From Fonsecaea monophora (lineage: Eukaryota; Ascomycota; Eurotiomycetes; Chaetothyriales; Herpotrichiellaceae), in contig NW_019173938.1 in the NCBI RefSeq assembly GCF_001642475.1, positions 455,433 to 519,432 on the forward strand: DNA of 64,000 nucleotides. The letters run 5' to 3'. This document shows, piece after piece, positions 55,802 through 64,000 of the stretch; within the stretch, counting starts at the first letter, position 1, and each line of letters starts with the position of its first letter. The translations under genes and the position numbers were made by a program. The notes under the pieces were generated by a model. That model was not told the origin of the DNA and did no database searches. It worked only from the letters and a program-made list of their open reading frames with translations.

Positions 55802-56912
55802 TTCCTGTGATTTGTTCCTCTGAGAAGCGACGATCCTTCAGGTAACAAGGGGGGCAAGACGGGGTCAAAAAGGACGCTGGACTCGTTGGTGGTCACAGCT
55901 AAACGGCAAAAGGTCCATGTTTAGAACTACTTGAACGGGCAACTGCATTTGCCCCACGACAATAATATTATATTTCAAAGGGTTGGAAGCATCTCTAGGA
56001 AACTGCCAGGCCAAAGCTGCAGCTCCGCAAGCCCCTCATTTTCCCAATCTAGCTGGTGGACGCGGGTGGTCGCTGGTGGTGGTGGTCCCTATCCGAGGGT
56101 GTGGATACAAGGATGGATGGGTATTTTCCCCATGGGCTGGACGGTCCTCAGAAAGCTCTCCCACACAAAACAATGCTGATGCAAGCTTGTCGAGCACTTC
56201 TTGGCCGCGCCAGAATTCCGAGGGTAATTGCGCGAATGCGAACTGCCGTGGTGTCGTACCCAGCCTCGTGCCGGAACCCAACAAGCCTTTCAGGCTGGCT
56301 TTCCTGACCGTGGAGATGTTTCTCTGTTCCAGGGGTCCTTTTCCCACGTTTACTCTGCCACTAGTCGAGCCACCTAGGGTCGCATTAAGAGGTGCATTCG
56401 CAGCACAATCAACACATTCAAGCCGGGTGCCCAGATATTGTCCATAGGGTAATGCCCTCGGCTCTTGCAGCATTCGAGAGTTAGCGTTTTGGCGCTTTGG
56501 TGGAGCACATGGCACAGGGTAGAGAAACACAGTCAGGGGCGCCCAGGTCAACCGAACCCAACTCGTGTGTTGGATGTTGATCGCCCTCTAGGTCGTTGAC
56601 CACGCTTGTCGCAACGTTTCTGAGGTTTCTCACAACACATTCGACCGGACTTCAAGGAACTGCATAAATCACAGAAGTTTGGCGAGACTGAGGTTGGCTG
56701 GTAGTTTCCAAGACGTCCCCGAGACCAAGGCACTCTCTGACGCTCACTGTAAAGACCATGCCAATGTTTTCCGAAGTGTTACCTCGTCTAGCCGGAGCAT
56801 CGAGTTCGTAATAGACCGTCGTAGTTGAGGGTCAAACATAAAGTAGCAGACCACACGCACGTCGTACATCCTCGTCCTCGAGCATACAGCAGCTGCATCG
56901 TCAAGTCGTCTT
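55802..56912. other. Intergenic region, VAO-type oxidase promoter and TF 3' flank
   Basis: 1.1 kb with several overlapping ORFs of up to about 170 codons on both strands, none with a domain or coding-like composition. A minus-strand stretch at 56548-56733 is Cys-rich (FCDLCSSLKSGRMCCEK) but lacks the spacing of a known finger. Confidence 0.35.
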
Positions 56913-59347
56913 TCATCTCTGTAGAATCTTCCTCAAGTGTGCACCTTGGCTGTCGCAGTCTGCCTCAAGAGGCATAAAGTCCAAGGGAGGACTCACACCC
57001 CTTGCTACCCTACCGTTCATGCTCGACTCGCTCATCCCATCGTCACTGGCTACTCCCTCTCTGTGGGCAAACCCGCCCGAGGAGTTTGTAGGTGCCCCGT
57101 TTATGCTACTGGAGGTGCTGCTGGCGCTTTTCTTGTGCTCGAATCTCAACACAATCATCTTGACAAGCGTCCAGTAACTATCGGCTGAAGTTTCGAACCC
57201 CATTTCGCTGACGTTGGCGCGAGTCAGCTTGGCACGGATATCATCCCACAGGGTCTTCCAGTTGGCCAGGGCAATCTTCATCGGTTCGTATACAACATGC
57301 GGTTCCGCAGCCAGCGAAGTGGCCGATATTCGATTGAGCGGGTTTCCAAAGAGATGCTGCCAACAGTGGGTATACAAAACTTGAAACTCAATTAGCGCCA
57401 CGTCCAACGAAACTCCTCTGCAGCAAGGATTCGTGCAAGTCCATACCGTGGGTTAGGTAAAGCATATCCCAACAACACAAATTCTCGTTCTGATATGCCG
57501 CCTTGAGCTCGCTAGGATGGACGAACAGTTTCTGGAAAGCTTCGATCAACTTCATCCGCGGACGAGGAAATGAACCCTGCTGCAACATTTCTGCATAGCC
57601 TGACAACTCAAAATACTCGGGATGACATGGCAGCTGGAGGTCAACTTCGCAGTAATTGACGCGCGGAGGGACGTTATTGAAAATGCCCATGGCAGAGTCG
57701 AGGGCGAGAATCACATTCATCGTCCTAGGATTGAGTGGTCAGACACGAGAGCCGTCGCTAGACAACAATACAACACAGAAACATACCGAATGCGTGCCTC
57801 AATCCGCACCCATCGCTGAAAAGCAATGTCGTCCGGTATTGCAACAACGTTCGAATGCTGCGCTGATGGCAAGCCGAAATATCGACCGAGCTGAAGTCAA
57901 GTTAGCCATGAACAAGTGTGTGGGCAAAGCTGACTGACACTCAGCATTGAAGGAAACCTCTGCCTTCTGGCTCTTCTACGACCGGCTAGATTGCCTGAGA
58001 AGTACTGGACAATGACCACAAGATAGGCCCCTTGAAATAATTGAAAGTGATATTCCACGGCATCCTCGTCTGGTGCTTCCAAAACCCCCAATGTGCCAAA
58101 GAATTCGTCCCTTACCTCTGGCAGCGAGAAGACGTATGACTCGATAAGGTCCAGCAGACCCTTCATCCAAGCGACCTTTGTCGGTTCAGAGTACATAGCC
58201 CCAAGTGCGACACAGCCCAGCACAAGAGGTATAGGGGCAATCGTTGGCTGAAATGACGGGCGATGAATTATCGGACAGTGCCGGTAGTAGTTGTTGAAGA
58301 ATAGATTGAGGCAGTGGTCTATTTCGACATGGGTGAGGAGTCCGATGTTTGTCTCCAAGTGCGCGAGCTGAGGACTGTCCGGATACTCGATTGCAAACTT
58401 GGTGGCTGCGCCCATCAACAACTGTCTAATCTCATAGGCGCGAGGCTCCAGCGTCAGAGCAGCAGCAGAAACAATACCCGTCCCACTAGTAATGTGTTGT
58501 AAGTCGGCGTTCGGGGGATACGAGCCAAAAGTCAGGCTCTCGAAGCCTCCGAAGAAAGAGTCAAAATTTACGACGTCCAAATCGGCCAGACTTGCACCGG
58601 TAAAGACGTCGTGGGATTCATAGTCCTCGCTCCAATGCGAAGCTTCGGACGAGTCCTCTGCATCGTTGACCGTCACATCGTCCTCGTCACCTTCACCGCC
58701 TGGAGGTGTGTCTCGAACCGGGAACCGGGGAGCCAGATCATCCCCATCAGGGGCGTTCAACAAATGATGGATGGGTATTGCATCCCGACTCTTAGGCCTG
58801 GCAGCCTCTTCTCTTCGTGAGTTGGATAACGCTGCACACACAGGTTAGCAGTTGTCCAACTTGGTGGCAGCCATGACCACTTACATCGGATGCATTCCTT
58901 CCCAAGTTCCTGGCAGCGAGTGCAGGGGGTTTCTTGATCACATTTCGTCCTCAGTTTCACGCAAGAAAGGCATGAAGACCTCTTCCGTCCCTTGGATTGC
59001 CCCTCAGGTACTGGCGCGGAGCCGCGCTCCTTGCATCGAAATTGATGAGCTCGAAGAACATCACTAATACAAACATTAAGAACCACCTCTTGGCTTTTGA
59101 TTGACGACATGGGTATTACCTTCGCTTAAAGCACTTGGAACAGAAGTTGCAGGTAAAGGGTCTCTGTGCGACATCTGCACAAACAAAGTCAGCACACGCA
59201 AAGCAGACGAAGTTGGGGTTTGTAGAGCCACAGACGTTGCTGCTGATGGCGGAGCATGTGCGCCTTTCGCACAAAAGACTTGGAACACGACGGGCATTGA
59301 AACCGGTCCTGCCATTGACGGGTTTGATCCATCATTGAGACTGTCAT
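56913..59347 (-). CDS. C2H2 plus Zn2Cys6 transcription factor with Fungal_trans domain
   Basis: Begins MTVSMMDQTRQWQDR at 59347. Two C2H2-type fingers follow, split by introns: FQCPSCSKSFVRKAHMLRH, then FTCNFCSKCFKRSDVLRAHQ with a final Cys. Next comes a basic linker (KGRKRSS) and a Zn2Cys6 cluster (CLSCVKLRTKCDQETPCTRC ending in ECIR). Splices at about 58840-58790, 57895-57950 and 57720-57790 lead through an acidic segment into a regulatory domain of the Fungal_trans type (LNLFFNNYYRHCPIIHRPSF; ALGAMYSEPTK). Near 57410 the frame must shift by one base to pass from DLHESLLQ to DVALIEFQVLYTHCWQHLF; the unshifted frame stops at once. The product is about 720 residues if restored. Given its place between the VAO-type and FMN dehydrogenase genes it may regulate them. 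Confidence 0.85.
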
Positions 59348-60711
59348 CGGTAAGTGGGATTAGAACTGTCAACGCGGATTGGGGGCGTGCAACGGGGCCA
59401 ATAGGCTGGCGGATTGCTGGGCGAAGATCGGTCGATATTCTCAATGCTAGACTTCGGCAACATAAATATCACACCCTCCACAGCGCGTACTGAAGCCGTC
59501 ACAGCATGGCGATCACTTGTGGTCGCAGGGTGTGGTTCTCTAGAGGTATCGTATCGTCGGAGATCTGCCGATGACCTCAGTGGACAAGAATGGAGCGAGA
59601 TGGGACGAGATTGACAAGATGGATGTACTTGTCCGTTGTCGGATCCTGTGGGCTCGGATGACCTGGTCAGGCGGACTTTTGCGTTGTAGCGATCCGGTGA
59701 GAATGGCACAGTGGTACAGGAGGTGGTGGTGGCATGCAGGCGGGTTTTTGATATAGTCGTCCAGGAGAAGTGACAACCAGCAGCCGAGGAGCTGGAGGGG
59801 GCAAGCAGCTGAGGAAGAGGACGGTAGTGATGATGACGATAATGGGTAGGGAACTCAACCTCGTGTCTGGGACGGGGTTTGATGGGTGGATCTGGCAGGT
59901 TAGTGAAGTAATAATCCATGGGGCGGGGAAGCGAAGAGAGAAGGATGAGGGAGAAGTCATGCGAGCGCAGTCTGGGTCGTCCATACAAAATGCACAGTCC
60001 TTGGTTTTGGCTTTTGCCTAAAGTTGCTCCCAGTACAAGTAGCTCGGTACAGACAGCCAGAGAAGGATGACAGGTGCCCGTCGGCCCCCCCAGGAGCCCC
60101 CATTGTCCAATGCCCAGTGTCTCTGAACATGTTTCTGCCACATGGTTCTAGGCTTCTTCCAGGTAAACCCGGGGCTAAGGGTTGCCTAAACGCTACACTT
60201 GCGCATGCCCAGCGCGTGGTTGCCGGGTTTGTGACCTTTACCCCATCTGCCTTGGCCAGCTGGCACGCATTCTCTCTTCTAATTGTATCCACCTAAATAT
60301 CCGGGGGAAATAAGGACCGTCGAGCACATGTGCTGTCCATACGAGCACCTCGTATTACTCATTCGTGAACCACGATACTCTCATACTTGCAAATTTTTCA
60401 AGAACAACGCGGAGACTCTTCGCATACAGAGCCTCCGTGGGTGCCACCGTCGCCATCACTCGACAATATCGTCCCTCCGCCCTCCACCTCGTTCCCTGCG
60501 GTCTGTGGGATGAGAACTACGTTCGCTCCATGGGGCGATCTCTGAACCACCTCCCGCATCTGACTTGGCCGATGTTCTCGCTTCCTGAACTACTGAAAAT
60601 GCACCCCGGACATGCTACCAATCCGAGATGCATTGTCTCCCTCTTCACGGGTCGGATGTTGTGGTGTCTCTCACCGCCATTGCGCCAAAGCGCAACCGCA
60701 ATTTAGAGGAT
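59348..60711. promoter_or_regulatory. Transcription factor promoter / 5' region
   Basis: About 1.4 kb with no supported gene. A 265-codon minus-strand ORF (59344-60141) has Ser/Pro/His-rich, low-information translation and is more likely leader sequence. Repeated GGTGG and CCACC units occur near 59700-59830. Confidence 0.35.
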
Positions 60712-62298
60712 TCACAACTTGACGGAACCAATAACTTCCTTGTCCAGCCTCTGCGTGTTGACCATCTCCGGGACAATCTCAGTGATCCTAGTGGCTCCAG
60801 ATAGGGCCATGTTGCCTTGGAGCTCTTCGCGCAGGATCTGGACCATTCTTGTAAACCCAGCTTCTCCATAACCACCGGTGAGGCTGAACAAGAAAGGTCG
60901 CCCCAGCCCGACTGCACGCACCCCCAAAGCAAGGGCCTTTAGGATATCGGTACCGCGCCGAATCTCCCCATCCAAGAAGACCTCCATTGGGCCACTGAGC
61001 AAATGTGGCGCATATCGTCGGATCTCTAGCAGAGTGACCATCGGCGCTTGTGCCCTGGACGCAACAATTAGGTTTCGTTCAAAGTGCGGAGACGAGACAT
61101 GACTGACGTATCTTGGGATCGGCCTCCATGGTTGGACAAAACAATTCCTTCCACCCCGTTGTCGTACGCAAGTATGGCATCTTCGACACTCTGGATCCCC
61201 TTGAGAACAAGGGGGAGTTGGGTCACTTGACGGATCCATGCAATATCACCCCAGGTCAACGTCGGGTTCAGCAGGCCACTGGCAGCCGCTTTAGCCACCC
61301 CGGGCTTCTGTTCCTCGAGCGTGACATATTCGTCCTCGTCGCTGATCTGAAATCGTGTCAGAAGTGCCAGGCACGTTCTTTCACGCGCCGGCGGAGTGGT
61401 CTACCTACTTGAGCCTTTAATCGATCGTCACGTTCCCGCTTTCCAAGAACCGGCGAGTCCACCGTCAGCCAGATGGCACTTACGCCCAGTTTCTCGACAC
61501 GACGGATCATCGCTTCGGTCTTCTGGTAGTCTCGATTGAAATATAGCTGGAAAAAAACAGGCTGACTCTGACTGGTCCGTGCGCGCATGATGGCCTCGAT
61601 TGACATGCTGGGGCTCGTGGGTATTACCTGGATCAGACCTTCTTTCCCAGCTCCGGCAGCTAATGCGCATTCCGCGTCCGGATGCGCGAACCTCGCCAGC
61701 CCCGAAGGGGAAACATAGACGGGCAAGCTGGTATTGTGGCCAAGAATGGTGGTTCTGGTGTCGACATGATCCACGTTGCGAAGGACACGAGGACGCAGTG
61801 TCAGCTTGCGGAATGAACGAGCAGCTTCGTATCTGCTACGTTCATCGTCTGCTCCCGATGAATAGTAGGCCCATCCGGCAGGACTGAGGGATTGCTTTGC
61901 CACTGCTTCGAAGTCATTGACGCTGATCATGGACCTTAGGGGTGGAGATCGCCTTTGTTTCTGCTGTGGTCTTGGTTGTGATGTCGACTCTGTCTTTGAC
62001 ATCGTGTCCGGGTCGAGGAGCCCCCGAAATGCAGACGAGGGAAGAGTCTCTTCCAGCAACTCCGGACTGTGCACACTCTCGTACTCGGCCGTGGCATCCT
62101 GACCCGCAGTCTTTAAGAGAATCTGTGGCCCGCCGGGATGTTCGTCGAGAAAGTCTGCAGCACGGTGTGTTGATCTAGTGGCCCAAGACTGGCTCCGATG
62201 CACGCACCTGTGATGTCGTAGACTTTGCCGTATAGAGCGATCCAGCACGACTTGCGGTCATTGTGCCTGGCGACTTGGGAACTCTTTAGCTTCTTCAT
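60712..62298 (-). CDS. Cytochrome b5/FMN-dependent 2-hydroxyacid dehydrogenase (L-lactate or mandelate dehydrogenase-like)
   Basis: About 450 residues in four exons. The b5 domain begins at once (MKKLKSSQVARHNDRKSCW; KVYDIT then DFLDEHPGGPQ after the first intron near 62157-62208). The FMN barrel has YYSSGADDE, FFQLYFN, LTVDSPVLG, LVLKGIQ with the flavin-binding Lys, SNHGGR with the catalytic His and Arg, and GRPFLFSLTGGYGE. Introns at about 61347-61409 and 61059-61110 restore frame. It lacks the hydrophobic leader of the paralogue at the left edge, so it may be cytosolic. The phosphate-loop residues DGEIRRG deviate from the usual DGGxRRG. The C-terminus (SVKL) is only weakly like a peroxisomal signal. 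Substrate cannot be fixed by sequence. Confidence 0.9.
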
Positions 62299-63318
62299 CC
62301 TCGCCTTGGAGGTTTCTGGGGTCGGTTATCGCGGCGAGTTGACGTGGCATGCGCTTGTCAAATTGTTAAGGGACTTGTAAGTACCCAGTTCGCTGCTCGC
62401 CTCTTTGGGAGCCGAGACAGGTCGGGTGTCACTACGAGGTACACAGGAGTCGGGCATTGAACCGATGCTGTATCTTTGTACCGAGGGAACCAGGGAACCG
62501 GGGAACCAGAGCACCCACTCGAGGGGGATTGGTGTCGATCCCCCCGCTGGTGCCGCCTTGTCGTGTGAATTACCCCAAGACCGAAGCTTGCTTCACCTGG
62601 AGAGGACCTATAAACGAGAATCATCTGTCCCTTGAAGAGGCTGACCTCCATCTGGCTTGCTGCCTTATCTCAACGAGCCACGATAGGCTATTAGCCATTG
62701 CAAGGTTAGAGTTGATGATGACATTCCTTGTGTCAGACAAAGAATGTTATTTTTGTATGTCACCGAGGATGCCCCATGCCAGGCATGCCTGGGTGCCAGG
62801 TAATAATGTACGGAGAATAACCTGACATAGCAAAAGTGTGGAGCAGCACCGCCTGTAGTGCCTGTACTTGGTAGGTACTCACGGGTACTGTACATAGTGG
62901 CAATAACGAACCCCCACGCTGACGACCCTGTCACCCCGTCTGACAACACCCACAGCACATACGCGCAATACCTAACCATGTTTTGAAAAAACTCGTCTCG
63001 CGGACAGAGAAAAAAAAAAGCGATAAGCCCCCCCGTATTCAAGACTAGTTTGTCTTCTGAAGGGCGTCAGTCTCGGCATCCTTGAGCCCAAGCCGCATTG
63101 GGTCAGTTTCACAACAATTGCGTCGGTTACCATCGAGAAGAGGTGGGTGTGTATGTATGTATACATACCTATCTATGGGAGGAAAATTTCGTCCCTCACT
63201 CGAGCTCTGACCTGACTGACCACGAGAGCAGAGAGCAGAGAGTGTCAAGGTCGACGACGACAACAACAACAACCCGCGTCGCATATAAGAGTCCGTGCCT
63301 AGTGCCAATACCTTTGAC
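62299..63318. promoter_or_regulatory. Divergent promoter, FMN dehydrogenase / ketopantoate-reductase-like gene
   Basis: About 1 kb between head-to-head genes. Poly-A/T-rich near 63008-63020, and a GACAACAACAAC-type run near 63254-63275. No supported gene. Confidence 0.4.
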
Positions 63319-63956
63319 ATGGCGCAGGCTCTCAATGTCATGCTCTATGGGCTGGGCGCGTACGTTCTTTGGTCGTTAGACTCGAGAGGCTTGACTGACT
63401 GGCGGCCAGGATCGGCTCATTCTACGCCTTTGTCTTGAGCCGCAGCCAGCGTGTCCGGCTGACCGTGGTGGCTCGTTCCAACTACGAGGCTGTCAAGCAA
63501 CACGTACGTGCGACCTTTGCATAGTTGGCTATTTCGTTCCCGAAATTCGATCCGAACGAGGGGAGCGTCAAGGCTAATCACTGTTGATCGTAAATGTCCT
63601 ACAGGGTCTACACATCAAAAGCGAGAATCACGGCGACCACATCGTCCATCCGGCCAAAGGTGAGCAAAAAATCCCCGACTCACCCGTGCTCCGGACGAGG
63701 AGAATGTATGGCACGCCGCTGACAAAGGAGTTGCAATTAATTGTCGGATTCAGTGGTTCGCACACCAGCCGAAGCAGGAGAAACGTACGACTACGTCGTG
63801 TGCGCGCACAAGGCCATCAACCAGGCCTCAGCCACCAAGCAACTGGCGCCCGCGGTCGACGGGAGCAAGACGTGCGTGGTCATTATCCAGAACGGCGTCG
63901 GGAACGAAGACCCTTTCCGGGAAGCGTTTCCCAAGAGCCCGATCTTGAGCTGCGTG
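63319..63956 (+). CDS. Ketopantoate reductase-like protein (ApbA/PanE), 3' part beyond window
   Basis: Starts MAQALNVMLYGLGA at 63319; an intron of about 50 bases links it to IGSFYAFVLSRSQRVRLTVVARSNYEAV, giving the Rossmann GxGxxG motif. After another intron (donor at CAAC/GTACGT, about 63505-63604) comes GLHIKSENHGDHIVHP; after a third, TPAEAGETYDYVVCAHKAIN and VVIIQNGVGNEDPFREAFP, the NGxGNE signature of ApbA/PanE. The exon ends at 63956 and the following intron runs into a 21-base C tract at the window edge. In yeasts Pan5 makes pantoate, but fungal paralogues often sit in metabolite clusters and act on other 2-ketoacids. Confidence 0.85.
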
Positions 63957-63977
63957 GTACGTGATCTTCCTATCAAA

Positions 63978-63998
63978 CCCCCCCCCCCCCCCCCCCCC
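63978..63998. repeat. Poly-C tract (21 C) inside an intron
   Basis: Homopolymer run in the intron after exon 4 of the ketopantoate-reductase-like gene, ending the window as C(21)TC. Confidence 0.97.
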
Positions 63999-64000
63999 TC

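Noticed and set aside
56548..56733. Cys-rich minus-strand ORF resembling a zinc finger
   Set aside because: Cys spacing does not fit Zn2Cys6 or C2H2 patterns and the ORF is only about 60 codons.
59344..60141. 265-codon minus-strand ORF upstream of the transcription factor
   Set aside because: Low-information Ser/Pro/His-rich translation, overlaps the factor's start region; likely leader or promoter sequence.
42613..64000. Secondary-metabolite cluster with backbone enzyme
   Set aside because: No PKS, NRPS, terpene cyclase or DMATS is present in the window; only tailoring-type enzymes were seen.
1..64000. tRNA, rRNA and CRISPR arrays
   Set aside because: No T-loop consensus in a cloverleaf context, no rRNA-like blocks and no regularly spaced repeats were found by reading; a covariance-model scan would be the decisive test.

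Overview
This window is nuclear DNA from a filamentous ascomycete (Pezizomycotina). The evidence is protein-coding genes interrupted by short GT-AG introns (mostly about 50-110 bp) with CTAAC-like branch sites, fungus-specific families (POM152, DUF6594, C2H2+Zn2Cys6 regulators, SPX-RING ligase, vanillyl-alcohol-oxidase-type enzyme), and moderate gene density on both strands. I cannot name the genus. No rRNA, tRNA or CRISPR was recognised. Both edges cut a gene.

Left part (1-42 kb) is mostly conserved housekeeping: a cytochrome b5/FMN 2-hydroxyacid dehydrogenase (edge-truncated), an amino acid permease, a trinucleotide microsatellite with a decayed repeat remnant (about 4-5 kb), UTP22, a citrate carrier, SMC6, DHH1, POM152, a UCH37-type deubiquitinase, an F-box protein with a YccV-like domain, a two-part DUF6594 membrane protein, a small secreted Cys-rich protein, a rhodanese/arsenate-reductase-like protein, an uncharacterised 34-35 kb protein, JJJ1, an SPX-RING ubiquitin ligase and a coiled-coil membrane protein.

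Right part (42.6-64 kb) changes character. It is rich in oxidoreductases: zinc-free MDR reductase, atypical SDR, VOC protein, beta-hydroxyacid dehydrogenase, FAD monooxygenase, VAO-type flavoprotein oxidase, a second cytochrome b5/FMN dehydrogenase and a ketopantoate-reductase-like protein. A C2H2+Zn2Cys6 regulator lies inside this stretch. It may be an accessory catabolic cluster for phenolic or hydroxyacid compounds; no PKS, NRPS or ring-cleavage dioxygenase is present, so this is inference.

Many genes are in head-to-head pairs sharing 0.35-1.2 kb promoters. These contain recognisable sites: an MluI cell-cycle box before SMC6, a CRE-centred palindrome between POM152 and UCH, and a CACGTG box between JJJ1 and the SPX-RING gene. 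Four genes (left FMN dehydrogenase, SMC6, the 34-35 kb gene, the transcription factor) each need a one-base frame change to give a conserved product, which points to assembly indels or to real lesions.
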